Assembly: GCF_005938745.2 (NCBI RefSeq) | Contig: NZ_VCBX02000003.1 | Location: 1 to 64,000 of the forward strand | From: Rhodococcus sp. KBS0724 | GTDB lineage: Bacteria > Actinomycetota > Actinomycetes > Mycobacteriales > Mycobacteriaceae | Reading direction: 5' to 3' | DNA length: 64,000 bases | Shown: piece by piece, positions 50,321-58,420 of the stretch | Position numbering within the stretch: the stretch's first letter is position 1 | Layout: every line of letters begins with the position of its first letter | Made by a program: the position numbers and the translations under genes | The notes under the pieces: generated by a model | Told to the model about the DNA's origin: nothing | Databases searched by the model: none | Seen by the model: only the letters and a program-made list of their open reading frames with translations

Positions 50321-51925
50321 GTGTCGACACCTTCACCCGCGAGCCCGGGCCACGTGTTCTTTTCCTACGTTCGCGAGGACTCTGCCGTCGCTGACGAGCT
50401 CATATCACTGTTGGAAGCGGAAGGGCTGGCGGTGTGGCTGGATCGAACGTCCATACCTGTGGGTACACGGTGGAAAAGGACGATCGAGACAGCACTTCGA
50501 GATAGCGCCGTTGCCGTGATGTGTTTCTCCGAGAACGGCGAAAGCAAACGCTCCAATGGACAAAATGAGGAGTTGAACCTCGCATCGATAGAACTGAGGA
50601 GACGCCGCCCGGAGGATCTGTGGCTGTTCAATGTTCGGTTCGACGAGTCGAAAATTCCGAGCTACGACATTGGAAGCGGCGACTATCTCGGTGCCATCCA
50701 GTTTGCAGACTTCTTTGGTGCGGACAAGATCAAAAACGGGCAGGAGCTTGCTAAAGCCATCGCGCGTCGAGTGGACGAACTGCACCAGCTAGACACTGCT
50801 CGGGCTGCTCGGCTCGCGGCCGCACCAGCAGGTATTGATTCGACTGCGACAGTCGGGGCGTTGTCAGTCCGTCCCGCTGAGTCGACGGCAACTCTCACTG
50901 CAACGCAGTCCGTTGAGTCTCGTATTCACGAGTTGGAGGACATGCTCAGTACAGGAGGCCCGCAACCGCGAGTCGATCGCGCCGTACGGGAAATCCTGCG
51001 ACCGGTATTCGCCGGACTTCAGGACATCGACAAGTTCCCTCCCGCATTCGTTCCCGGAAGCGACTCCGCGAGTCGGGTAAGGCAGATGGTAGAGGGTGCC
51101 GAGACCTACCGCGACTTGGTCGATCCGGCTGTTGACCTCTTCATTCGAGGGGGCCTGTGGGGTGTGGACTATGTTCCGGTCTTCCGACGAGCGCTCGAGG
51201 ACATCGCAGCGACTCGAGTCGACGCGTCGAAGCCTGGATCGATTATCCAGCCAATGCGCGCCGAATACTTGACGGGCTTGGCACTGTTTCCGACGACACT
51301 TTTGATGTACGCCGCCACGATCGCTGCCCTTCGCGAGGGAAACTATCGAATGATTCAGACCTTGAGCTGCGAGGCTCAGCTTGATGTGTCAGAGCAGTTC
51401 GGAGGAGTTACCTCCCATCGCCCCATGATCGTCGGTGCTTCTCCGTACTACTCTCTTCGCACCGCGGAGATCACTCAAACGCTGTTCGCACATCAGCAAG
51501 GATTTCTGACGGATGAGATGCTCGGGGCGATTGTGTCAGGCCGGCTCCGCCAAGGAGTCCGGTTTCCCGCATCTCGGTACTTGCGAGAGACATTGCGGCG
51601 GAACTTCGACAGCGCTGGGGTTTCCTCGTCGGAGTACGAGAAGCTGTTCGATCAAGCAGAGGTGCTCTTCTCGATGATTACCGTCGACATCAAAGACAGC
51701 GGTCGTGTTCACGCCGATCCATGGCTGGGTACATTCGCGCAACGCACCGCTGCCTTCGATGAATCGAATTCCGTGTGGTCGAGATACCTCGATGAATGCG
51801 AGAGAGCCGGCGGCGACTGGTTGCCGTTGCACAGTGGGTTGTTCGGCGGTTCGCCAGACCGCGCACAAGCCGCCGCGCGAGAGGTTAGACGATTGACCGA
51901 GGATCACCTGATGCGTAACCGCTAG
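50321..51925 (+). CDS. TIR-domain protein, probable defence NADase
   Basis: The product is 534 residues from GTG 50321. The N-terminal ~150 residues form a TIR domain: VFFSYVREDSAVADELISLL, LAVWLDRTSIPVGTRW, AVAVMCFSENGES, and NEELNLASIELRRRRPED containing the likely catalytic Glu. A helical C-terminal domain of ~330 residues has no recognised family and may sense a trigger. Bacterial TIR proteins in defence islands consume NAD+ on phage infection. Neighbours fit a defence island. Confidence 0.82.
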   Translation: MSTPSPASPGHVFFSYVREDSAVADELISLLEAEGLAVWLDRTSIPVGTRWKRTIETALRDSAVAVMCFSENGESKRSNGQNEELNLASIELRRRRPEDLWLFNVRFDESKIPSYDIGSGDYLGAIQFADFFGADKIKNGQELAKAIARRVDELHQLDTARAARLAAAPAGIDSTATVGALSVRPAESTATLTATQSVESRIHELEDMLSTGGPQPRVDRAVREILRPVFAGLQDIDKFPPAFVPGSDSASRVRQMVEGAETYRDLVDPAVDLFIRGGLWGVDYVPVFRRALEDIAATRVDASKPGSIIQPMRAEYLTGLALFPTTLLMYAATIAALREGNYRMIQTLSCEAQLDVSEQFGGVTSHRPMIVGASPYYSLRTAEITQTLFAHQQGFLTDEMLGAIVSGRLRQGVRFPASRYLRETLRRNFDSAGVSSSEYEKLFDQAEVLFSMITVDIKDSGRVHADPWLGTFAQRTAAFDESNSVWSRYLDECERAGGDWLPLHSGLFGGSPDRAQAAAREVRRLTEDHLMRNR

Positions 51926-51954
51926 CAGTCTCAGTACAGCCTGAGAAGCACGCG

Positions 51955-52002
51955 GACGACGCAGGGCCGAGGCAGCAAAGTCTGCCTCGGCCCTGCGTCG
52001 TC
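51955..52002. terminator. Very long terminator hairpin (21-bp stem)
   Basis: Two perfect 21-base arms (51955-51975 and 51982-52002) flank CAAAGT, shortly after the TIR gene stop. The scar built from transfer-gene pieces begins about 20 bases beyond it. Confidence 0.8.
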
Positions 52003-52022
52003 TCAGCTCTACGGCCGGTCAA

Positions 52023-52276
52023 CGACCAGCATGTTGCCGGTCGCGCCCCTGCGACTTGTTCGGCTTCCCCTGCCACGCGACCAGAGTCTTACCCGGCCCG
52101 GCCCCGGTTCGGACTGCATCGCAAACGGGACGGCCTCGCGCCCGGGGCTGATCCCAAGCCGATCTTCTACGGCGGACGCCTCGGTAAGGACCTCACACTC
52201 CCCCGCCTGCGCAAAGAAACGGAAAAACACCCCCACCAGTTCGGGAGAAGCCGTTGCGGAATGGCGCGCAGCACGA
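52023..52276 (+). pseudogene. Chimeric scar from two transfer genes
   Basis: Bases 52028-52135 match 59419-59520 (3' end of the coiled-coil transfer gene) at roughly 80 percent, including CGGTCGCGCCCCTG and GACTTGTTCG. Bases 52160-52276 match the relaxase gene near 48546-48668, including CGGTAAGGACCTCAC and GAATGGCGCGCAGCACGAC. Neither keeps an open frame. The two relics are directly joined, a mark of past recombination. Confidence 0.75.
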
Positions 52277-52362
52277 CCGTGAGATTGAACGCGATTTCTG
52301 ACGCCGACCAGGTGTCAATGAAATGGGTTTTCACCGGAGGAGCGTCGCTTAGTCTTTGTGCC

Positions 52363-52998
52363 ATGGCGAACAGAGTTTGTTGGCATTGTGAAAAGTCCTC
52401 ACACATGACGCTCGTTTACACGCAAGTGTTGAATCCCAACGGTGAGCGGGAGGGTGACTCCATTGCGGGTTTGTATACGTGCGATAACTGCAAATGGCCC
52501 AGTGCGGGTGTAGGCGGGACCGCAACGCGGGGTGTGTCCGCCTCTTCGGTCCACTCCACTGCGGACATATCGGTCTGGTACCCGGAACGTGCAAGTGGTC
52601 GAGACTTCCCTGATGTACCGACGCATATCGCCTCCGCGGCAGACGAGGCCTACCGGTGTCGAAGTTTCAATGCCCTCCGTGCCGCCGTACTGATGTCTCG
52701 ATCAGTAATCGAAGCCACTTGCAAGGAGAAGGAAATCGTCAAGGGAAATCTGGCGACCAAGATCGACACCCTTGCTGAACATGGCCACATCCGGGCGATC
52801 ATTCAGGAAGCCGCACATGAGATTCGATTTCTGGGCAATGACATGGCCCACGGCGATTTCATCGACGATGTGATCGCGGAAGAGGCCGACGAGATCCTCA
52901 ACATGATGTCCATCTTTCTCGACGAAGTGTTTCAGACGCCGAAACGCATCGAACGAGCTAAAAGTGCACGCGAGGCCAAAAAGGCTGCTTCGACATAA
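52363..52998 (+). CDS. DUF4145-domain protein with zinc ribbon
   Basis: I start at ATG 52363, after the scar; upstream in-frame ATGs fall in or near relic DNA. The 211-residue protein has an N-terminal CWHC...CDNC zinc ribbon and a C-terminal helical DUF4145 domain (SFNALRAAVLMSRSVIEATC, FLGNDMAHGDFIDD) related to HEPN folds. DUF4145 is frequent in defence and restriction contexts. Stand-alone gene within a defence-like island. Confidence 0.78.
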   Translation: MANRVCWHCEKSSHMTLVYTQVLNPNGEREGDSIAGLYTCDNCKWPSAGVGGTATRGVSASSVHSTADISVWYPERASGRDFPDVPTHIASAADEAYRCRSFNALRAAVLMSRSVIEATCKEKEIVKGNLATKIDTLAEHGHIRAIIQEAAHEIRFLGNDMAHGDFIDDVIAEEADEILNMMSIFLDEVFQTPKRIERAKSAREAKKAAST

Positions 52999-53047
52999 AA
53001 TCCGGCCGACGGTCAGTGCCTGATCGGCAAGACGATAAGCGCCACCG

Positions 53048-54196
53048 CTAACGGACTACGCGGAGAGCAGGTCTCGTATCCGTTTCACCGAGGATGTTTG
53101 CCAGGTGGCGCTGAGTCCAGCACAGCTCTTCCGCGAGATCGGCACGTGAGAAACCCATCTGCCCCGTCAATTCCAGCGCTTCGTGTAGAAGGCTGGGCAT
53201 CTCACCAGGATATGAGGTCAGCGGTTCTTCTCGCCGAAGGCCAGCCATCTCAGCGAGACGCTGATGGGCTCGGCGGATTGACGCGTCCCCTACTAGCTGA
53301 AGTTCCCCCATCCTGTAGATCAACGACTCAACGGATACGCCCCATGTTCCGCTTAGCTGTTCTAAGGACGCGATACGAGCAGTCCTGGGCAGCAGCGGCT
53401 CTATCTCCGTCCGTGGGGTGAGAAATTCGGCAGCGAATTGATCCGCTTCACGCTCCTGCTGACGATCCCCAGGAAGCGGGCTGGGGTGCATGAGTAGATG
53501 GCCGATCTCATGAGCGCATGTGAATCGGTATTCGTATACGGATTTGAAGCGCTCAGGAGTAACAATCACCAATGGGCGGCCCAGTGTTCTGGTGGAATAT
53601 GCCTTGACGCGGCTGACTGATTCGTTGGTCAATGGGATGAGACATATTACGAGACCGCGTGATTCCATCGTGGCGGCGAGGTGGGGCACGGGGCCTCGCT
53701 GGACCCTCCAATGCTGACGTAAGAGTTGAGCGGCGTAGACCGGCGAAGTCCCTTCCTCGATTTCAGGAAGATCTAGATCGGGGAACTTCACACGCTTTTC
53801 GAGCGCATGTGTGAGCTCCCAGAGTTGTTCTGCGTGTGCGGCAGCTTTGGCTCGATCCTTCGCGCGGGTAGACCGTAGGCTCCGAAAATGCGCATCGGTT
53901 GTATCGAGATGCCCAAACGGGCGCCCTGTGGCGAAGAACTGCACCGGCACTGATAGGGATTTGGATAGGCCGGGTAACAGTTCCTGTCGCGGTTTGTTGA
54001 TACCGGACTCGTACTGCCCAATCGCTGCCGCCGAAACGCCCACCGCATCTGCGAGCTCTGACTTGGTTAGTTCAGCCAATACCCGGGCTTGGGTGAGTCG
54101 CGCTGGCTCAAATGCGTCCGCTATGACAGCAAGCTCGGATTGGACATCCCGGCTAAAGAGTGAGAGTTCCGGTTCACGGTTGCCGGTGTCAGCCAT
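53048..54196 (-). CDS. XRE HTH plus ImmA/IrrE metallopeptidase fusion
   Basis: The 382-residue protein begins with an XRE domain (LTKSELADAVGVSAAAIGQY, residues ~42-62) and carries an ImmA/IrrE zinc site CAHEIGHLLMHPS near the middle with AEADQFAAEFLTPR-like ligands (EREADQFAAEFLTP). Such fused regulators cleave or derepress partner genes. Its ATG overlaps the stop of the 239-residue upstream gene by eight bases, the two-gene layout of many stress or toxin-antitoxin-like modules. Confidence 0.85.
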   Translation of the reverse strand: MADTGNREPELSLFSRDVQSELAVIADAFEPARLTQARVLAELTKSELADAVGVSAAAIGQYESGINKPRQELLPGLSKSLSVPVQFFATGRPFGHLDTTDAHFRSLRSTRAKDRAKAAAHAEQLWELTHALEKRVKFPDLDLPEIEEGTSPVYAAQLLRQHWRVQRGPVPHLAATMESRGLVICLIPLTNESVSRVKAYSTRTLGRPLVIVTPERFKSVYEYRFTCAHEIGHLLMHPSPLPGDRQQEREADQFAAEFLTPRTEIEPLLPRTARIASLEQLSGTWGVSVESLIYRMGELQLVGDASIRRAHQRLAEMAGLRREEPLTSYPGEMPSLLHEALELTGQMGFSRADLAEELCWTQRHLANILGETDTRPALRVVR

Positions 54197-54908
54197 CGTG
54201 TGATTCGCCTGACCTCTCTACTGGATTCCGAGGGAACTTTGGGGGCAATGCTCCTGACGTGAAAGTCCGTGTTGGTGTGATCGAGACTGGTTTCGTCTGC
54301 TGAACCGGTAGCAGACTTTCCGTGAAATCCATCCACTGCACGCAACGATCCGCGCGGAGCTGGACTTCCCCCCACTCAACTGAGAACAAGCCGCGGCTAG
54401 AACTGGATACTGCGACGACCACGAGGCGTCCTGAAGGTACGGAGCTGTCATCTGCGATTAGCTGGAACTCTTCGAGCATTGCCCTGTCTGATTCCGAAAG
54501 TCCGGCATCAGGCAGGTTCAAATCCAGCGCCCCTTGCGTTGCAGGAGTAGGCAATTCAGTCATTGCAATTCGAGCTTCAGAAGTGCCGAACAGAATCTCA
54601 CCGAGGCCAGTGTCCTTGTTGTTGGAGAACCGCCATGGGAACAGTGCGACACCCTTGATCACTGGAATTTTGTATGGGGCCCGACCTGGTCGAACGAGTG
54701 CCGCGTCGGGCAACTTGCCGAAGGTCTCGAAACGCTCGAGAACGCCACTCCAGAACTCGCCGTAAACCCTCTTCGAGCGGTGTCCGGATGCTTCCTGCGC
54801 ATCCAATGAAGCCTCGTGTTCACTGCGAATGTGTTGGGCAACTTGCTCCCTAATGTGGGGGCCGTACTCACCGAAAGTCTCCAGCGCCCACCTACGGCCA
54901 GCATCCAC
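54189..54908 (-). CDS. Unknown protein paired with the HTH/ImmA protein
   Basis: The 239-residue product has a helical N-terminal third and a mixed alpha/beta region (KRVYGEFWSGVLERFETFGK, AALVRPGRAPYKIPVIKGVA, GRLVVVAVSSSSRGLFSVEWG). No known family. The gene comes first in a two-gene operon with the XRE-ImmA fusion and could be the toxin-like or effector partner that the peptidase controls. That pairing is inferred from the overlap. Confidence 0.65.
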   Translation of the reverse strand: MDAGRRWALETFGEYGPHIREQVAQHIRSEHEASLDAQEASGHRSKRVYGEFWSGVLERFETFGKLPDAALVRPGRAPYKIPVIKGVALFPWRFSNNKDTGLGEILFGTSEARIAMTELPTPATQGALDLNLPDAGLSESDRAMLEEFQLIADDSSVPSGRLVVVAVSSSSRGLFSVEWGEVQLRADRCVQWMDFTESLLPVQQTKPVSITPTRTFTSGALPPKFPRNPVERSGESHDG

Positions 54909-55022
54909 AGCTCCTCCTAAGTCTTAGTGTAGAAACCTATCATATGACTTTAGTTTTGAACCACATATGGCTACTTTACTTCAGGTTTGGGTAGTTGATT
55001 CCGAGATGGTCCGTAGCCGGGA

Positions 55023-56684
55023 TTACTCGAGAAGGTCTGCCAGGTGTCGTCCGTCATCGCCGCCGACCAACCGAAGGTTGAGTAGGGCGCGTGATGCTAA
55101 AGACAGTGGATCAACCCCATCGTTCAGTGAGGCGTGGATGATTCGGTCAAGTCCCGCGCCGACTAAAGGTGCAGCTGTTCGTAGGGTGGCTTGCAGGGCA
55201 ACAGAGTTGGTGGAACCCCCGTGCATCAAGAGGTTGCGTTGTCTGTACAGCCGCCGAAGTGCTGTCGTGACATGTTTCGTTACGTCGCCAAGCGTGCTGC
55301 GCGGATTGTTTACCAGGCTCTGCATCCGTTGGGCTGCTGCGATGTCAGAGGGTCGTGCTAGCTCGAGTGAGCGACCTGATTTAAGTGCATCAGCGACCAG
55401 TACGGCCCGCTCGCGATTGGTCGAAACATTCCCCAGTTCTAGCGCTAGGCGATCTGGCGTGTTGGGGGCATGTTTGTGAGAGAGCGATGTCAGTTCACCT
55501 CTTGGCCAGGAGCAGGACACCAAGGCGGCCATACGATCAGCCGCGACGGCTCCACGCCCTTCTTTGGTGTCCTCGTTATCCCCGGGCGCGATGAGGAGTG
55601 CCTCAATGGCGGCCCACCCTCCTGAGATCGCTGGCCCAGGGGATCCGTAGTTCAGTGGAGCGGCGAGTTCGAGTGCGTCATCCAGTGCGGTAGGACGAGA
55701 GACGTTGTAAACCTGTTTCTCGGTCTGTAGAGAGAGGACGAATGCGCCCCGCCCCGGCGGCTGCAATGCGACCTCATGGCATTCGCTGCCGTCCCAGACC
55801 CACACGTTCCCAAAAGGTTCGGGGATCTTGGCGCCGCGACCAGTCTTTCGGGTGTAGCTGCTGCGAGCGATGATCCTGTCGATAGTTTCGTTGGTGGCGT
55901 CACCGGCACCAAAATGATCCCTGGCCTCGATCTTGTACAAAAATCCCCCGCACATAGGAGTGCTGGTCAGCTTGGCCGCTCTCTTATGGGCCCATTCATT
56001 CAATGCGCCTGCGTTGCGCCACTCGGGTAGGGCTTCGGCAAGTTGCATTCCCGGTAGGGAGATGAAAGGCACCATCACCTCGAATTCCCGAACTTCGTGT
56101 TCGGAAAGTGACCCAGCGGAGTCGAGCAGTTCGCCGAGGGAGTTGTTGGCGTACACATTGCCTGTGACCCATCGGTGTAGGAAACGCATGCTGTAGCCAC
56201 AATCTAGGAGGTGGGATGCGAGAGCTCGGGAGAGTCGTTCCGGCGACGGTCGAGATGGGCCGCCCACGGCAGCGCCCCATCGGCCCACATAGCCCACCCG
56301 CACCATGTCAGTTATTTGCCTGAGAGTTCTATGGTTCCGGCTCCCATGGGGAACGCCAGATTTGAGGGTGCTGGTCAATTGTGACCGCAGCTCGCGATTG
56401 CCTACTCCAATGTCTTTGCCGGCTAGGCGGATGATGTCGGACGCCAGCCAATTCACTGCACCTGATGACAGCACGCTTTTGGCCCGCCAGCTCGATGCCT
56501 CGTCCAGCTCGCACAGTGCGGTGACGGTCCCGGTATCCCAGAGTCTCCGCTGCCATGGAGAGGTATCACCAAAGAAGTCCAGGAGTCGAGTGGTGATGTG
56601 CTGGGCGTATGGATCGGTTGTGAGATCCAGCGTTGCGGGATCGATTTCAGGTTTGCTCACTTCTGCATCATCGCGTAGTGTCAT
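55023..56684 (-). CDS. Large HEPN-like protein with an SOS box upstream
   Basis: I start at ATG 56684 (a TTG at 56690 is in frame), giving 553 residues. The N-terminal two thirds are unrecognised. The C-terminal part has GGWAAIEALLIAPGDNEDT and RRLYRQRNLLMHGGS, the R-N-x-x-x-H of HEPN domains in Apea-like putative ribonucleases. A perfect actinobacterial LexA site lies 75-90 bases upstream of the start (56759-56774), so DNA damage probably induces it. Best guess: damage- or phage-induced abortive factor. Confidence 0.72.
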   Translation of the reverse strand: MTLRDDAEVSKPEIDPATLDLTTDPYAQHITTRLLDFFGDTSPWQRRLWDTGTVTALCELDEASSWRAKSVLSSGAVNWLASDIIRLAGKDIGVGNRELRSQLTSTLKSGVPHGSRNHRTLRQITDMVRVGYVGRWGAAVGGPSRPSPERLSRALASHLLDCGYSMRFLHRWVTGNVYANNSLGELLDSAGSLSEHEVREFEVMVPFISLPGMQLAEALPEWRNAGALNEWAHKRAAKLTSTPMCGGFLYKIEARDHFGAGDATNETIDRIIARSSYTRKTGRGAKIPEPFGNVWVWDGSECHEVALQPPGRGAFVLSLQTEKQVYNVSRPTALDDALELAAPLNYGSPGPAISGGWAAIEALLIAPGDNEDTKEGRGAVAADRMAALVSCSWPRGELTSLSHKHAPNTPDRLALELGNVSTNRERAVLVADALKSGRSLELARPSDIAAAQRMQSLVNNPRSTLGDVTKHVTTALRRLYRQRNLLMHGGSTNSVALQATLRTAAPLVGAGLDRIIHASLNDGVDPLSLASRALLNLRLVGGDDGRHLADLLE

Positions 56685-56714
56685 ACACAAGCGGAAACGC
56701 TGACATCTTGAGCT

Positions 56715-56748
56715 GGGGAATGACTTTCGAGTTATTCCCCGCTTTTTT
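56715..56748 (+). terminator. Rho-independent terminator with U tract
   Basis: Arms GGGGAAT and ATTCCCC, with an inner CT-TTCG-AG, are followed by GCTTTTTT on the plus strand. On the minus strand the same hairpin lies in the mRNA leader of the HEPN gene, between the SOS box and the start codon. Confidence 0.65.
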
Positions 56749-56758
56749 ATCGATTGAA

Positions 56759-56774
56759 TCGAACATACGTTCGA
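56759..56774 (-). promoter_or_regulatory. Perfect LexA/SOS box
   Basis: TCGAACATACGTTCGA matches the mycobacterial/actinobacterial LexA consensus TCGAAC-N4-GTTCGA at every fixed position. The nearest gene start is the HEPN gene at 56684, transcribed leftward away from it. Confidence 0.8.
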
Positions 56775-56992
56775 TAAATGCTTCTCCTCTAAAGGTCCAG
56801 AATCTGTTGGGTGCAGGTGGGGTGAAGCCTCCAGGGGCGGGTTTCAGGGGCGGGATTGGCGCCCGATGACTTACCTGGTCCGTTGCCGTACTGCATCACG
56901 CGCGGGGTCGCTCCTGCGTAGAAAGCTCGCAGAAGTTCTTGCGGCCGTTGTGCTCGTTACGGTGCTCGCGCAACACCGGTTTGGGGCACGTC

Positions 56993-57559
56993 TCAGGTTG
57001 CCCGGATTTTCCGTGCCCGACTCCGTGAAGCGATCTTCGCGCCACCGGAGATACGCATGCGCCACTGCGCCATCTCCAGGCTGACGCCGTATTGCTTCGC
57101 CACTGCGTCCGGGTTGGCGCCGCGTATCGCGTGTTGCAACGCTTGGTCAGCGGGAATGAGGAGCGCTCCGGCGAGTTCACTTGCCTCTCCCTCCTGCTCT
57201 TTGCTGGTGCCAGCGCACCTGCTCTGATCGACCCACGCTGCGGAGATGGTGTGTTCGGCAACGAAATGTGCGACCTCGTGCGCCAGGTTGGATCGGATTC
57301 GGGCCGGCGTGTGCGCGGGGTTGTAAATCACGACATGACCCGTTCCGTTCTGAACGAGCGCGGCGGACCAAAGTTCCGGCGCATCGACGATGAATCTGCG
57401 TCTCGCTTCCGCGGGCAACGGTACGTCGTTCAGGGAAATGAACGGGACCCCGTACTCCTGTGCCCAAATGTGCGGGTCGAACGGATCGTGCCGACTCAAT
57501 CCGAGTTCTGCTCTGACTTCGTCGGCGAGTTGTCGAAGAGCCTTCTTTGTCGTTGCCAT
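56993..57559 (-). CDS. ImmA/IrrE-type metallopeptidase
   Basis: The product is about 188 residues from ATG 57559 (GTG 57589 would overlap the upstream gene). LAHEVAHFVAEH is the HExxH zinc site, and EGEASELAGALLIPADQAL supplies the third ligand Glu and the usual following segment. Encoded directly downstream of an HTH protein, as is classic for ImmR/ImmA pairs, in which the peptidase degrades the repressor. Confidence 0.88.
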   Translation of the reverse strand: MATTKKALRQLADEVRAELGLSRHDPFDPHIWAQEYGVPFISLNDVPLPAEARRRFIVDAPELWSAALVQNGTGHVVIYNPAHTPARIRSNLAHEVAHFVAEHTISAAWVDQSRCAGTSKEQEGEASELAGALLIPADQALQHAIRGANPDAVAKQYGVSLEMAQWRMRISGGAKIASRSRARKIRAT

Positions 57560-57566
57560 TCGTCGC

Positions 57567-57944
57567 TCAAGATCCAGCTTTGCCCGCACGTACGTGCGCC
57601 AACGTCAAGCGGAAAATGTCCTCCAAATGCTTCTTGTCCTGTTCGTTCAAATCTGCACGTGCTCGGAGAAGTGCACTTACTTCTGTCTCGAGCTCCCGCT
57701 GGTCGCTGTCGTCTCCACGAACTGAATGTGCGGGTTCGGCGAGGAAGTCATCGGCGGACATATCCAGCCACCGCACAATCTTGGCGTAGGACTGCAGATC
57801 GGGTTGAAGACCGTTTCGGAGCCGAGACAGGAGGGCCGGGCTCACGCCAATCTGGCTTGCGGCCGTTCTCCATGAAATGTGTTCCGCCGTGATTCGCGAA
57901 TCCAGAACACCTACGAGTTTCTCCAGTTCTACAGCCTGTGTCAT
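57567..57944 (-). CDS. HTH repressor of the ImmR type
   Basis: From ATG 57944 (GAGAGGAAAAA upstream) the product is 125 residues: an N-terminal HTH (ISWRTAASQIGVSPALLSRLRNG, residues ~20-45) and a helical C-terminal region. It is divergent from the small gene at 58073. It should bind the inverted repeat at 58025-58052, and its partner peptidase is encoded next. Confidence 0.85.
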   Translation of the reverse strand: MTQAVELEKLVGVLDSRITAEHISWRTAASQIGVSPALLSRLRNGLQPDLQSYAKIVRWLDMSADDFLAEPAHSVRGDDSDQRELETEVSALLRARADLNEQDKKHLEDIFRLTLAHVRAGKAGS

Positions 57945-58013
57945 TGCGTTTTTCCTCTCACTCGGCAATCCTAACGCCTCAGGAGACTGTTTCAGTACCG
58001 AAACGTGATGTGG

Positions 58014-58052
58014 TACGATATCGATACAGTGTTGTAATACTGCAACACTGTA
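58014..58052 (+). promoter_or_regulatory. Divergent promoter with operator palindrome
   Basis: TGG followed by TACGAT (58014-58019) looks like an extended -10 for rightward transcription. Just after it, TACAGTGTTG and CAACACTGTA form a perfect 10-bp inverted repeat around eight bases (58025-58052), positioned to block that promoter. The HTH protein at 57567 is the likely binder. Confidence 0.7.
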
Positions 58053-58072
58053 GATCATGAACAGGAGTCGAG

Positions 58073-58228
58073 ATGGCGAAGAACACGGGGCGCGGACATC
58101 GCGTCGGCGCAGTCAAAAGCCGCAGCGAATTCAAGGTCGGGAAGACCTGGTTCAAACGCGACACATCCACCGGAAAGATTCTCAACGGAAGCTCGCAGCA
58201 GCACAAGGGCGTCCGGAACGAAAAATGA
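58073..58228 (+). CDS. Small basic conserved protein
   Basis: A 51-residue gene starting at ATG 58073 behind AGGAGTCGAG: it begins MAKNTGRGHRVGAVKSRS and ends KGVRNEK. I recognise this as a type of small basic protein widespread in actinobacteria, usually described only as hypothetical. It is the first gene under the operator at 58025-58052 and is followed by the 304-residue unknown protein. Confidence 0.7.
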   Translation: MAKNTGRGHRVGAVKSRSEFKVGKTWFKRDTSTGKILNGSSQQHKGVRNEK

Positions 58229-58420
58229 GTGGTCGGCCGATGCTTGCAGGCGTCTGCCGACCACCCGCATCTAACTGTCTCGATCCTGAAACGTCAGGTC
58301 GAGGCAGGACCGGCCCGAGGGCGCGGCGATGACTTTGGAGAGTCGGCGTGAGCGTACAGGAGTTTCCTGGGACAGGTAGTCCCTCCTCCTCCTTGGGCCA
58401 CAACCTAAGAAGGGGGAGCT

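Larger units (their letters stand above)
56685..56992. other. Intergenic with SOS box and terminator hairpin
   Basis: No gene is seen. It contains the LexA site (56759-56774), the hairpin with U tract (56715-56748) and a GC-rich segment that leads into the end of the ImmA-like gene. Confidence 0.55.
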
